Of a stretch of 64,000 nt of DNA, positions 48,021 through 59,600 are shown in pieces; position 1 is the stretch's first letter, and every line of letters begins with the position of its first letter. Made by a program: the position numbers and the translations under genes. The notes beneath the pieces were generated by a model that was not told the DNA's origin, made no database searches, and saw only the letters and a list, made by a program, of their open reading frames with translations. Location of the stretch: NCBI GenBank assembly GCA_001179505.1, contig CDMY01000282.1, forward strand, positions 3,144 through 67,143, in the 5' to 3' direction. This DNA is from Vitrella brassicaformis (lineage: Eukaryota > Sar > Vitrellaceae).

Positions 48021-49262
48021 CTAAGCCGCCTCCTCTCTGAACGCCACCTCCACCAACTCCTGCAGCGTCAACTTCATCTCGCGGTCCGCACAATGGCTGG
48101 CAGCGAATCCAAAGCGCATCTTAAACACATCAACACGCTCCCGGGGGGTTGCTGCGGTGGTCCTCTCGAGGGCCGTCGTGATGAAGAGGCGGATGATCTG
48201 GCTGATGCGGTGCCAGAGAGGGGCGAGCAGGTAGGGAGGAATGGCGTTGCACATGTAGCCGGCGATTTCCATCTTGATCTCCTTCATAATCCCGTCGTTG
48301 GTGGCTGCACGGGTGGACCAAAGTGGCCGTAGCGCGCGTTCGAGGGAGCGGAAGATCAGCCGGAACAAGTCGTGTTGAAGGTAGGCAAGATACGCGTCAA
48401 CGACGCGTTGGTTGGCATCCATGCCAACCTCCCCAGCCGGCTGCCTCTCGGCACCCCTGCCGACCACAAATCGGCACCGTGCCGCAGCAGTCCCCGCAGC
48501 AGACCGTTGGCGTTGGGACGGGAAGCGGCGAGCTGCAGGGGCGTGGCTCCCGCCGTGTCAGTCGTGTTGAGGGTATAGGTGAAGCCCCTCCTCACCAGCA
48601 GGTCGATGAGTTTCTCCTGTGCTGCCTCGCTCCTCAGGGGGTGCCGGCAGAACTCATGGATGGGCAGCCGACGATTGGCGTCACGCTGGCGGAGCTGCCC
48701 GGGCTCCAGCTCGACCAGGCGGCTCACCATTGCCAGCTTGACGATGGGCTGCATGAAGGGGTTGTGCCGCGCCACATCGAACAGCAGCTTCAGCTGCGCC
48801 AGCCCCGACGAAGGGTCGCCGACGTCGCTGTCCATGATGTAGTTGAGCATAATGTGGGCGACGTCGTATCTGCCGCAGACAATGGCGACTCTCGAGGGAT
48901 AGGGGTCGCCCCTCAGCGCCTCTTCAGACCCCAACCTCGCTAGGAATGTGTGGATGATGGCCGGGGCGTCCGCCAGCGAGGACTGCGCGACCAAGCTGAT
49001 CAGCCTCATAGGGCGACCGCGAAAGAACAAGCGCTGCGAAGGGTCGGCATCCGTGAGCGTCCCGAACATGAACTCTTCCCAGAGCTTCAGCGTGTTCAGG
49101 TTTGCATCCCGCGAAAAGCTGACTCGGCCGCGCTGCGGTCGCTGCCGATCTGTAACCCTCTGCTGTACTCAGTGAGATATATAGAAAAATCACAGGATGA
49201 AGACGCCGCTTCTCGAGGGTCAGATCTTGACCAAGAGAAAACGCAATCAGGCGGAGAGGCAT
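48021..49262 (-). CDS. Ankyrin-repeat-like protein with a one-base frame break
   Basis: A model starts at ATG 49262 (MPLRLIAFSL), with a phase-1 intron (about 49153-49231) joining to a long exon. The exon encodes RDANLNTLKLWEEFMFGTL, then helical repeats (LVRRGFTYTLNTTDTAGATPLQLAAS; LLRHGADL), the TPLxxAA and GADL signatures of ankyrin repeats, which mediate protein binding. At 48467-48470 the frame breaks: a single missing base in GATTTG separates HGADL from the following coding-like frame (GRGAERQ ... GMDANQRVVDAYLAYLQ). That frame continues through a helical C-terminal domain to TAG at 48021. Without the correction the product would end at 48356. The break may be a sequence error or a real mutation. 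Confidence 0.65.
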
Positions 49263-49302
49263 TGTCTCGACTGTTGATCGATGCGCCGCTCAGCTGTTGG
49301 AG

Positions 49303-49375
49303 TATCGGTCGCCCTCCCTCACCAGCAGGTCGACGAGCCCCTCCTGTGCGGCCTCGCTGCTGGGAGGATGTCAGC
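49303..49375 (-). pseudogene. Ankyrin-like remnant, copy of part of the neighbouring gene
   Basis: On the minus strand this reads SEAAQEGLVDLLVREGDR. It parallels SEAAQEKLIDLLVRRGFT, encoded about 730 bases downstream at 48582-48640, with high DNA similarity as well. It is followed by a stop and has no partner repeats, so it looks like a leftover from a tandem duplication of the ankyrin gene. Confidence 0.5.
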
Positions 49376-49413
49376 TGTTCTGTTCTATGCAGCCGCCCTG
49401 CGCCGTCGCCATC

Positions 49414-49446
49414 TCAGCCAGCCTCCTCTTCAGCCTGCCACACACA

Positions 49447-49481
<35 letters not shown>

Positions 49482-50220
49482 GATGAGCGAGAGAGAGTGT
49501 GGGTGTGGGTGTCGTCTTGTCCATGTCTGTGTGGCCCATGAAAATGTACCTGGTTGACGTCCAGGAGCTCGTGGTGCCGCTGGTCGTCTCTCCGGCCTAG
49601 AGAGAACGACTTACGTACGACCCAAATCACAATACACATGTACGACGATAGAGTGATACATACGCAAACATAGGGCCCCCGTGTGTGTGGTGATGGCGCG
49701 TGGTATAAGGGGCTCGATTTGCGCTTGCTGACCACCAGCACGCTGCGCTGGCTGCGGTATCCGTCTCCGCAGCCAGCTGGCGGCACCACACCACACCACA
49801 CAGATGGATGTCCGCCATTCCTCGCTTGGCAATCCATTTCTTTTTCCATTTGCTTACCAGCACCAACCTTCTCCATCAAAATGCACGGCCCCCTCTCAAA
49901 CTCAGCCGTCGCCCCTCCCTCGGTAAGTCCCACTAACGCTCTCGGTCGCAGCTCTGGCACGTCAGCCGCATCTGCTTTGTTCCCGTGGCGATCCGGCAGC
50001 GCCGTCAGCTGCACCTGGGCGTCCTGCAGATCCGCCCTCTCCTCAGCCCATTGCTGCAGCTCTCGCAGCCTCTCTGCCTCAAGGACCGGCGAGGCCCTCA
50101 ACGAGCAGCGCCGCCCTGCCGTATCCCCGCCCTTCTTTCACGGCTCCCTCGCCAGATTCTTGCGCACCACCGGCACGGGCACGTAGCCCGGTAAAGTGCC
50201 AGGGCACACTCAGCATATTC
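49414..50220 (-). CDS. Uncertain coiled-coil protein gene with in-frame stop near its 5' end
   Basis: Exons on the minus strand read AERLRELQQWAEERADLQ ... VPELRPRALVGLTEGG ... GPCILMEKVGAG (about 49854-50125). They join in phase 1 to RRDDQRHHELLDVNQ (about 49550-49596), then AEEEAG and a TGA at 49414. Upstream in the same frame, GTLPGYVPVPVVRKNLAREP (about 50139-50198) looks coding, but a TGA at about 50137 separates it from the rest. No start codon was found. Function not recognised. The gene may be broken, or its 5' exons misread. Confidence 0.35.
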
Positions 50221-50450
50221 CAACCAGCGGCACCTCGAAAGAGAAAAAGAAACGCAGCTGCTAGCGCTGGTGGGAGAGGGATGCGATGGGAAGAAGGTCG
50301 AAGCGCGAAATGGCGGAACGGGGAGAAAAGAGCCGTCCTGTCTCGGCGAGAATCGCGAATTCTCGACGTGTAAACTCATGGTTCCAGCCCATGCCCTCCC
50401 TCTGTGTTGCTGGAGTTTGAAAGAGAAAATACCGTCAGCAGCGTTTCGAG

Positions 50451-52105
50451 ATGGATGAGGGCGTTTCGGGCGGCCTGGGAGGGAGCAGCGTGGTGGGAAG
50501 CCGAGCAGCCTCTCCCACGAGCAGGAGCGGCACCAGATCTCCATTCTGTGAGGCCGTGAGAGACCTCGAAAACTCTTTCCTCGCTGGTACTTACCGACAG
50601 ATGGATGGATGGATGGATGGATGGATGGATGGATGGATGGACACCTGTGTGTGGTGAATGGCCACTTGCCTTAATTGCAGAGCGCAAGAAGAACGACGCG
50701 GCCTTGCATGAGATCAAGCGGCTGCAGGATGTGCTGCGCCTCTCAGAGAGCGCCAGCAAGGTCAACACGGACGTGCTCCGAGAGCGCAACGTAGCCCTCA
50801 AGAAGAGGGTAAGGGAGATGGCCGGCTGGAGCTCTCACCCGTCCTTCTTCTCGAGAGGTCTGCTGTCTGTGTGTGTGTGTGCAGTGCCACGAGGCAGAGT
50901 CACTGGCCCGTACATCGCAGGAGCATCTGCAGCGCATCAAGTAAGTAAGCAGGAACCGCCAGCCTCTAAGCATTTGTGCGCAGCGAGTGTGATGTGTCGG
51001 TCCATCCCATGCCATGAATGCGTGAAGGCGAGAGCGCGATGCGGCCGTGTCTGCAGCCGAGGCGGCCGCACGGCAGGCTGATAGCATGAGGGACGAAATC
51101 GCACGGTAGGAGGGCGGGGAGGAAGATGTACGCATCAGAGGGGAGAGGGCAAGTGATGTGCATGTCAACGACGCAGGCTCGAAGAGGCCAACGCGAAATT
51201 GGCAGAAGAGGTATGTGCGTGGTTCGGAGAAGAAGGGGAGCCATGGAGGGGAGGGAGGATCCGCAGCCTGGCCTCTGCTGAGCCGAATGTGTGGATGTGA
51301 TGTGTTCAGGCGTCTGGGCGTGAGGCTGCCTATCAGGCTGTCGTGGCGCAGATAGAGGACCTCATCGCACAGAGGGCCGCACTACAAGCACAACTCGACG
51401 ACAAAGACCGGCAGCTCAACCAAGCCAAGGTATACAGGCAGGTTAACCTGCAGGCACGGGACGTTGGTGAGTGTGTGTGTGTGTGTCCAGAGTGCGTGTG
51501 ATTTGCTGAGCGTGCACGCGGCCGAGCGCACGATAGACCGTCTGCAAGGGGAGCTGAGGGATGCACACGCACAAGCGGAGTATCTGCAGTGTGTCCTCCG
51601 TGCGTTTCTCAAGGGTACGTATGTCATTCGCGGTGACATACATTCATCCACATGCATGTGGGCCGCTGATTGCTTGCGTGGTTTCCCTTCACTCACTCAG
51701 GGACCATGCGAAAAGCCGACATCCAGCGAGTTCTGGTGAGCCGCCTGCATGTCCACATGACGCTTGTTCGTTCTGCAATGAATGAATCCCACGGTGTGTC
51801 AGGATCGGTCCGGCACTGCGTCGGCGGCATCTGCATCAGCCACCCCCACAATGAGGGGCGCCCTCACACCCAACACCTCCTGCGCCAACCTGGCCCACCT
51901 AGCAGCATCGAGCGCATCAAGCCTGCCGAGACCGAAGCGGCCGCCGCTACCCCGCCCCCCCGCTGCTGCTGCTGCTGCTGCTGGGGGTGGCGAGGGAGGG
52001 GGATCCATATGGCCGATTAGTGTGCAAGGGATAGCTGAGAGGGCGAGCAAGCTGATGAGACAGCATTCGAGTATAGTCGGTGGGACCTCATCTGAGGGCA
52101 ATTGA
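50451..52105 (+). CDS. Long coiled-coil protein, function unknown
   Basis: About ten small exons join in frame: 50451-50586, 50681-50808, 50885-50940, 51028-51105, then exons near 51178, 51310, 51490 and 51703, and a last exon from about 51804 to TGA 52105. Phases fit at the checked joins. The protein starts with a Ser/Gly-rich head. A continuous coiled coil follows (ERKKNDAALHEIKRLQDVL; LRERNVALKKR; AEAAARQADSMRDEIAR; VAQIEDLIAQRAALQAQLDD; AERTIDRLQGELRDAHAQAE). It ends in an Ala/Pro/Ser-rich tail with a poly-Ala run encoded by CTG/GCT repeats. An intron at 50587-50680 contains a (GGAT)n array. Such proteins are often cytoskeletal or ciliary; this is inference. Confidence 0.7.
50599..50641. 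repeat. (GGAT)n microsatellite inside an intron
   Basis: About ten GGAT units occupy the first intron of the coiled-coil gene. Confidence 0.9.
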
Positions 52106-52715
52106 TTGAGGGTGGATGGCTTGGCGGATGCGATGCAGGAGTGCGGCGCCAGTCAGTGGATGGACTGATATGGGTTTTGAGCGTCACATCGATTGTCGCC
52201 ATTGTCGACTGCTTAAAACACTTCATGAAGCAAGCTACCTACATGACAATGTCATGTGTGTGCATGGAAAGTGGGTCGCATCAGTCACAGCTGGCACACC
52301 ACACCCGGCAGGCAGGCAGGCAGGCTAGTCAAGCAGCCGCCCTCTCCCTCTCTCTCTCACGCACTCACACACGTTCTGTCGCATCGGCTTCAGCTGGGTT
52401 CCTTGCGGCTGTGTGCACATGTACATGTGACGCCCTCCCTGTTCCAATCGTCGGTGGATGAAGGCACACTACACGAGGCAGTGTACTGTCATATACACCG
52501 CCTCGTGTCGGCCACCTCAATGCACCCGACAATCAGAACAGGGCACACAAGCTGGCTGGGAGCGACACATTGGCCAAAAGCGGGACGTCACACGCACATA
52601 CACACACGCTCTCCATTTACCGTCCCCTCTCTCCCCAGCCCCAGACAAACGCACGGCATTCATTCTCTGACACTACGGACGGACGCAGCCCTGTCTTTCC
52701 TTGTCTGTCTACCCA
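52106..52715. other. Convergent intergenic, no gene seen
   Basis: CAGG and CACA repeats. Open frames on both strands lack splice or composition support. Lies between the coiled-coil gene's stop (+) and the SAP18 gene's stop (-). Confidence 0.5.
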
Positions 52716-54256
52716 TCAAGCTTCGGCAGCCATGGGTTCCGCCCCATTAACCGCCTCGCCAGCGGCGGCCGTGGCGGCAGCACTCCCCTCCACCTCCCCC
52801 GCCTCTTGCTGCGCCTGCCCAGCCTCCCCCTCGCCCCCGCCCTGCTGTCCACCCTCGACCTCTTGCTGCTGCTGCTGCTGCTGCTGCCCAGACCACTCAG
52901 CTTCGCCACCGTTGTGGTTGGCCGCCGGCTGCTGTTGCTGCTGCTGCTGCTGCTGGGGGCTGGCATTGTTGCCGCCATTGCCGGTGTTGTTATTGTTGAC
53001 GGCCTGGGCAGCGTGTGTGGGAGAGGCCTGCTGGGCGGCGCTGGCGATGGTGGCCTGTGGCTTCATGATGGCGAGGGCGATGAAGTCCCCGATCTGGAAC
53101 TTGACGCTCTGCAGGGAAATGTTGTCGTCGTTGCCGCGGCGGGTCGAGTGCACGCTGCCCATCTTGACCATCGTGTTCTTGCCCTGCCGATCTGGCCAGC
53201 AATCGATGAATGACAACACACACACAACACCAGACCAAGGAAAGAACGATGGATGACCACAGTGTGTGGCCATCATATATATGCCCACCCACCGACCCAC
53301 CTGGGTACACGAGTTGGAACTCGAGTCGTGCGTCGCGGGCCCTGGCCTCGTCAGCCACGTCTTTGATGAGGTCCGTCAGCTCCCGCAGAGTGGCGTCCTG
53401 CCAGGTGTACACCTGCAGCTCGGTGTTGTGCAGGGCCTCCTTGCCGCGGTGAGCGAAGTCCAGGATGTCGTGGCGGCTGTTGATCTTGTAAAACACGCGC
53501 AGCAGGAACGGGCACGTCTTCTCGCGGTCCACCAGCTGCCGGGGTGGCCCTCGGTGAAGCGGACCACCACCACCCACACCGCCCGTCCGGGCAGGGCCGG
53601 AGGCGCGACTGAAGGGAAACAAACCATTCGACGTGCGAAGTGTCAAGTGTGTTGTACGTGTGAAATGATTTCTGCATCATATATCAGCAGCCTGCCATTC
53701 GACAGGTCTACCTGTAGGGAGCAGGGCGGTTGTCGCGCCGGGGGTCGCCAATGCGCGGCCCGCCTCCCCCACCTGGGGGAGGGCGGCTGAACCTGTCACG
53801 CTCTCTGTCACCACGCACATCTCTGTCTCTGGTGTCACGATCACGATCACGGTCACGATCTCGGTCCCTGTCTCGGTCGCGATCTCTGTCCCTTGGCCCA
53901 TCGCCGTTCCTCATCCTGCTGTCACGCTCGCGGTCCTGCCGACAGAGACAGCAGACAGACACAGAGACAGACAGACAGACAGACAGAGAGGCGTCACTCC
54001 TTCCTTGGTGCGCGTGTCCGCATCTGTGGGTGCATTGTGTGTGGTGTGCTTCGCTTGGTGCGTGCGCACCAGGTCCATGAACACCTCACGACCTCCGGCA
54101 CGGCGAGGTCCATCACGGTCCTGCAACACACAAACAAACTCGCTCATCCAGATGCCAAAGCCACAGGTGCTGGATGGTCCCTGTGCGCCAGTCAGTGACC
54201 TTGTCGATGTCCATGCGAAGATCTCGCTCTCGGTCCCTGTCACGGCGGGAGTCCAT
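52716..54256 (-). CDS. SAP18: SAP18 (Sin3-associated polypeptide p18) with RD-repeat head and poly-Q tail
   Basis: The start is ATG 54256 (MDSRRDRDRERDLRMDIDKV). Early exons encode an Arg/Asp dipeptide array (RDRDRDRDRD near 53820-53890), then GRP/GGG-rich linkers. The SAP18 fold follows: VDREKTCPFLLRVFYKIN, LQVYTWQDATLRELTDLI, LEFQLVYP and DNISLQSVKFQIGDFIALAI, matching the ubiquitin-like family closely. The C-terminus is Asn/Gln/Ala-rich with two poly-Q runs, ending at TGA 52716. SAP18 joins RNPS1 and Acinus in the ASAP complex of the exon junction complex and also binds Sin3 corepressor. The RD head resembles splicing-factor RS/RD regions, supporting an RNA-processing role in the nucleus. 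Well suited to an intron-rich genome, but that link is inference. Confidence 0.92.
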
Positions 54257-54470
54257 CGCGCTTCTGAGCAGCGACAACAAGGGCAGTCGGCGCCAATGAA
54301 AGAGAAGCCTTCCCTTCCCTTCCCGCTTAGAGGGTCTTCCCTGCGAGATGCGAGCCTGAGCTGAGCTCGCAATACGAGGCAAACGACTTCGAATGCCGGA
54401 GACTCACTTACGCTGTCATCAAGGGGATGTACCATTCAGAAGGTGTGAGGCTCTGAATTATCCATTGAGG
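54257..54470. promoter_or_regulatory. Divergent promoter, SAP18 / NTF2-like pair
   Basis: 214 bases between start codons, with GAGCTCGCA (reverse complement TGCGAGCTC) at 54363-54371 and a CCCTTCCCTTCC run near 54310. Confidence 0.45.
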
Positions 54471-55115
54471 ATGTTGCGCGGGGACATGCTGATTCGCTTC
54501 GGCTGCTATCTGGGGCTGTGTGCTGAGGCCTTCATACCAACACGAGTGCCGATCCATCGCCTGTCCAGCCTGGGCGCCTCGTCCAGCGCTGACCCATCCA
54601 GCAAGACATCCCGGAGATCTGTGCTGAATCGGGTGCTGCTGCTCTCCCCATTCATCGGTGCTTCCCTGCCCAGGTCGCCGTCCGCCATTGCAGAGGAGCC
54701 GCCGAAGCTGGACGTGCGGACTGTGGCCGAGACCGTTAGGCGCGACTTCCTCCAAGGCCAATACTACGTGACCGGCGACCTCACGCCATCCATCTATGCC
54801 AAAGACTGCATCTTCATCGACCCTACGGTGACGGTACAAGGGGTGGACACGTACGTGAGGGCTGTGAGGAACCTTTTCGATCCCGCAACGTCACAAGCTG
54901 ACTTGTTGGGGCTGGAGGTGCTGGATGACTCGCATATCCGCGTGGAGTGGCGGCTGGGTGGGTCGCTGAAGCTGCCGTGGAAGCCGGTGGTGAAGCCTTA
55001 TACGGGCAGGACGCTGTACACGCTGAATGACAGGGGGTTGATAGTAAGGCACGAGGAGGAATGGGACATATCGGCTGCTCAGGCGTTTCTCTCGACCTTC
55101 ATACCGGCGTTCTAA
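54471..55115 (+). CDS. NTF2-like (DUF2358-type) protein with plastid and thylakoid-lumen-type leader
   Basis: A single-exon gene of 214 residues. The leader has three parts: a hydrophobic N-terminal stretch (MLIRFGCYLGLCAEAFIP), a Ser/Arg-rich transit-like part, and SRRSVLNRVLLLSPFIGASL ending SPSAIAEE, a twin-arginine type thylakoid-transfer signal. The mature part begins PKLDVRTVAETVRRDF and contains QYYVTGDLTPSIYAKDCIFI followed by DPTVTVQG, then LLGLEVLDDSHIRVEWRL, a cone-like alpha+beta fold seen in chloroplast DUF2358 proteins of plants and algae. Function of the family is not established. The unusual lack of introns contrasts with its neighbours. An upstream in-frame ATG at 54393 exists, but 54471 gives the cleaner leader. 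Confidence 0.8.
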   Translation: MLRGDMLIRFGCYLGLCAEAFIPTRVPIHRLSSLGASSSADPSSKTSRRSVLNRVLLLSPFIGASLPRSPSAIAEEPPKLDVRTVAETVRRDFLQGQYYVTGDLTPSIYAKDCIFIDPTVTVQGVDTYVRAVRNLFDPATSQADLLGLEVLDDSHIRVEWRLGGSLKLPWKPVVKPYTGRTLYTLNDRGLIVRHEEEWDISAAQAFLSTFIPAF

Positions 55116-55319
55116 CTATATATGGCTGTAGGTAGGCTGCTGCTCTGACTGAGTGTTTTTTCTTGTTAACACATTGTTAGGGAGGAGTGCATGTAAGCAC
55201 GGACCAAGACGGGAAGACAGACTTGGCAGTGGGTGCATTCATGGTGGCCATGTAACAAATACAAGATAATGCACGGCATGAAGGTCGAGTCCATGTGTGT
55301 GAAGTCCGTGTATCCATCA

Positions 55320-55535
55320 TCACTTCTTGGGTGCGGACAGTAGGCTTTCGAGTTGGTCCTTGAGTTGCTTGTTGGTCTTTTTGAGGAACTCCACCTCCTC
55401 ACCGTGCTTGGACTCCTCCTGCCACGCACACATCAATCAAACCCAGCGATTCACACCAACACACACATGACTGACAGAGACACCAGCAACTGATGCCACC
55501 TCGCCTCTCTACCTCTGCCACTCTCTCTGCTTTTT

Positions 55536-55587
<52 letters not shown>

Positions 55588-56332
55588 TTTCCACCTGACC
55601 TCTTGTCGTTTCTCTTCATATGACTGTTCCACCTGGACGATCTTCTGCTGGAGCCTCTCGACCTCCTCCTGCAGGTCCTTGTTCGTCTGCATCAACCCCT
55701 TGATACGGTCGTCGTGCACCGTGCGTCGCTGCTCCGCTTGCAGCGCCTGCAGAGAGACAGACAGACAGACACACACAAACAGAGAGGGAGGAGGGAGACA
55801 CCATCCGCCCGCCCCCAAGGGAAAAGGAAAAGCCTCCGCGTCCATTTCTCTGCCTGACGCTGACCTTGCGCATGCCGAAGGCGATGGACGACTCATACAG
55901 CGACTGGTAGGCCGCAATGGTCATGCGAATCTCATCCCGCACCCGCAGCAGCAAGAGGCCCCTCTCCGCACAGATGATGGTCACCTGGCGGATGAGCTCG
56001 TCGAAGCACTGGGCATAGAGCTCCTCCCGGATGGGGCAGATGCCCGTCTCCCGCGCCTGCCGCTGCTGCAGCCGCTTGTCCAGCTCCTCCTGCAAATTGA
56101 TGACGTCCGAGCGTGTGGCGGGAGTGCTCGAGACGTACTGCACCCACAGCTGGTCGTCCTCGGTCCATTCGCGGGGCGGGAGGATGGAGTTGAGGATGTC
56201 CTCCGTCTGGGAGGTGTTCGGCGGCTTCTCCACGGGCTTGGCGGTGGCGCCCTTCTTGCCTTTGCCCTTCTTGTCTTTGGAGGACGTGCTCACCAGGATG
56301 GGCGTGTTGTACTTGATCAGAGACGACTGCAT
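55320..56332 (-). CDS. DNALI1: Axonemal dynein light intermediate chain (p28 / DNALI1 type)
   Basis: The start is ATG 56332 (MQSSLIKYNTPILVS), the usual opening of this family, followed by a Lys-rich linker. Conserved blocks follow: ILNSILPPREWTEDDQLWVQ, VSSTPATRSDVINLQEELD, LQQRQARETGICPIREELYA, FDELIRQVTIICAERGLLL and RDEIRMTIAAYQSLYESS. Two small exons add the coiled-coil tail (ALQAEQRRTVHDDRIKGL; EEVEFLKKTNKQLKDQL), ending APKK at TGA 55320. The protein is part of single-headed inner-arm dyneins of motile cilia, in complex with actin and centrin. Its presence shows the organism makes a motile flagellum at some stage. The match is close along the whole length. Confidence 0.95.
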
Positions 56333-56695
56333 GTTGACTGACTGATGGGCGGATGGCTGGAGGAGGACTGTTTCCTTGCGAGCTCGCCCCCATCCCCCGG
56401 GACATGTGAGCGACCACTTCACATACACATGCATGTGTTTGCACTGAGATCTAAAAGGCGGAAGGTTTGCTTGCAATGACTGGCCGATCCGATGAGCTGC
56501 TGACACACGCTGTACACTAATGACGTCCTTCCTCGCCAAGAAAAGTATGGTGCCTGCCCGCTTGTCTGCCTGTCCGCTGACATTCGGCGACTGACTGTTT
56601 GGTGTTATGTACACTCACGCTTCCTTCCCCTTCAGCTAGCTAGCCACTCAGACAAACACCGGGCATGCATCTCACTCAGTCATCCCAACCAACAT
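56333..56695. promoter_or_regulatory. Promoter region of the axonemal dynein gene; also 3' flank of the P4-ATPase gene
   Basis: TGCGAGCTCGC at 56377-56387 is a near-palindromic form of the shared element, 45 bases upstream of the dynein start. The rest is CAGT/CTGC-rich and shows no gene. Confidence 0.45.
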
Positions 56696-59600
56696 TCAGT
56701 CGGCTAGCTTGGTGTACTGGGGAGGCCGCACTATCCGCCGCACCACCTGATGGATGGATGGATGGATGGAGGCAGACAGACAGACAGACAGGCAGGCAGG
56801 CGTGGGCCCGTGGTCTACTTATGTATTATGTGTGTGTGCTGACCTGCCAGACGTGTGGGGGGCCCCATGATGCAGCCACAATCACCGCACACTTCCACAG
56901 GAAGGTCGACGTCATGATGAACTGACACAAGCAGGCACAAGACACACAGGACACACACACACACACATCCATTTATAGGAGTGAGTGGTGTCAGAGAGGA
57001 CAAAAAGATCTGTGAGATGTGCTTACGAAGATGTCGAAGTATGTGCGCAGGATGAACATGGAGAAGATGTACACAATCACCGTCAGGATCTCGGCCGTTA
57101 TCATCAGCGGATGCCTGGTTTTAACGAACACACACGCACACACACACACACACACAGAGCAAGACGCTCCCTCGGCTGGTTGTTTGCCGTGCCCCTTTAT
57201 CAATCACCATTGGCTGACCATGTGTGCACTTCGGAGGCGACATTGAGCAGCTCTGAGAGGATGAGTGCAGTGAATGTGATGGCCACGATGTTCATGAACT
57301 CCTCCTCGAACAGCAAGATGGCCAATATCATTATCACCGCACCCTAACGAACACACAAATATATACCCACACACGCACACACACCAACAGTGCCGCTCTG
57401 TCTGTGGGCGTCAGTCACACTGGACGGACTGACTGACCTGGTAGATAGACTTCCAGACCCATCCGAAGAAGGTCTTGATGGACATGACCCGCCCGTTGCG
57501 CAGCGTCTGGTACAGCTCGGGGTACATGAAGATGACGCTCTCGGGCAGCTCGACGTCCAGCACCAACGCAAACACTGGAGCCATCGTGTAGAACGTCGAA
57601 TAACCCACAGACAGCATCCCCTGATTGGCAGGCAAACGACACGAAGCGGGCGGGAGTGAGTGTTTCCCGTCGCTTCTGTCTGCACAGGTGCGAGCTGAGT
57701 GTGCGAGGGTGAGGTGAGTGGTCGGTCCCCCACCTGGAAGATGGGCAGTGCGATGAAGAAAAAAATCGCCGAAAACAACACCTAAATGTGTGATGGTGGC
57801 ACACACACCAAGAGCACAGCACGGCAGCATTGATTGTGTGGTCGTTCGTGTCGAGCTGTGCATCTGTGTGTTAGTGCATGGTTGTGTTGTACCTGTATGA
57901 TGGCGATGATGAGCCCCCTGTGGATGACGAACTGGGCGAGTTTGGCCGACCGCTGGTAGCTGTTGCGCCCGTGCCACAGCAGCAGCCGACGCAGATAGCA
58001 GAACTGGGTGATGGAAAAATCAGCCGCCAACGACGCCTGCTTGCCCTCCTTCCCTACTATACCCACCTAAGTAAGATGCATGCCACACACAACACACAAC
58101 ACACACACACAGGTATTGCCTTCCTCGTTTGGTTGGTGCAGGCTTTGGTGGCTCACTCCACTCCACTCACCCCCACGTCAGCAGCCTGGATCATGGACAC
58201 GTCATTGCCGCCATCCCCAATGGCACACGTCCGCTTGCCCGTGTATTTCTTGATGAGCCGCACCACGTCAGCCTTCTGCGTGGGCGAGCAGCGGCAGCAC
58301 ACCACAGCGGGCGCCAGGCATGCCGTCTCGATGAATGCCGCCTCGTGGTGGTGCAGCAGCATCGCCAGCACCTTGCCGTCCACTATCAGGACCGTCTCCG
58401 TGGGCCCCGTGGCGAACCGCTCGAGCGCCTGGATGGCCTGCTGCGGCGTGGCCAGCTCGCTGCTCGACAAAGTCATCAGCGAATGGAGGCGGCTCTTCAG
58501 ACCTGACAGACACCACACCACATCAGTGTGAGGTCATAAGAGGTGAGGAGTGTGTTGGGGTCACATACATACCGGCAGAAATGGCGATGCACGTGGCGGT
58601 CTCGACTTTGTCTCCTGTGAGCATCCAAACCCTCACCCCGGCGTGTCGCAGCGACTCGAGTGTCTGCTGCACATCCTGCTGCAGCTTGTCCTCCACACCA
58701 GTAAGCGCCAGGAGGTCCAGGTTGATCTCCAGCGAGTCCACCACCTGACGCACACGCGCCGCGCGATCCGTCATGGCCGACCGGGCCTCCGCAAACCTTA
58801 TCAACGGACGATCCACATAGCCACACACCCACACACAGACACACATGAATTAAGGTATATGGTTTGTGCACAGCTGTTTGTGTACCTCTTGTTGAAATCA
58901 TCGAATTCAGGGGAGGATATTTCCCTGTATGCGAGCACGAGTGTCCTCAGCCCCGTCCTGGCGAAGTTGTCGCACTCCTCTGACAGCCAGCTGGTGCCGC
59001 GGTGGGACAGACGGGGAATCATCACCGACTCAGCACCCTAGACACACACACAGAGAGAGAGAGTACCTCTCAGGCCGTTTGGGAGAACTCTCTCTCCGTG
59101 TATGTTATGTGTGTCTCAGACCTACCTTGATAAAGAAGAGTATGCGTTGGTCTGGCGAGTCCCGCGCCCTCACGACAATGCCCATGCGCTTCGACTCAGA
59201 TGTGAAGGGGAAACACGCCAGGATCTCGTAGCAGTGGCACACACCATGCGGATCCTGCACACACACAGAGAAAGAAACCCAGAGAATGAATTCGTTGCCC
59301 TCTCTCTCTTGCCATTCTTGACTGACAACTGACTGACAGGAGTGCGTGCGTAGCGTACCCTCAAAGTGATGGAGTGCTGATCTCTCTCCACCAGCTTGAC
59401 CCCCACAAGCGAAGCGAATTTGACCAGAGCAACCTCGTCCGGGCTGGCGGCCTGGAAGGTGACTTCCCCCGTCTCCTCGTCCGTCACGGGGGTGACGTTG
59501 TGGCAGAGCGCCAGGCCGGTGATGGCGTGCCGCAGTACCTGACGCACCTCCACGTGCCGCTTGCCCGAACCGAATCCCGAGAGAGAGAGGCCGCCCACTG

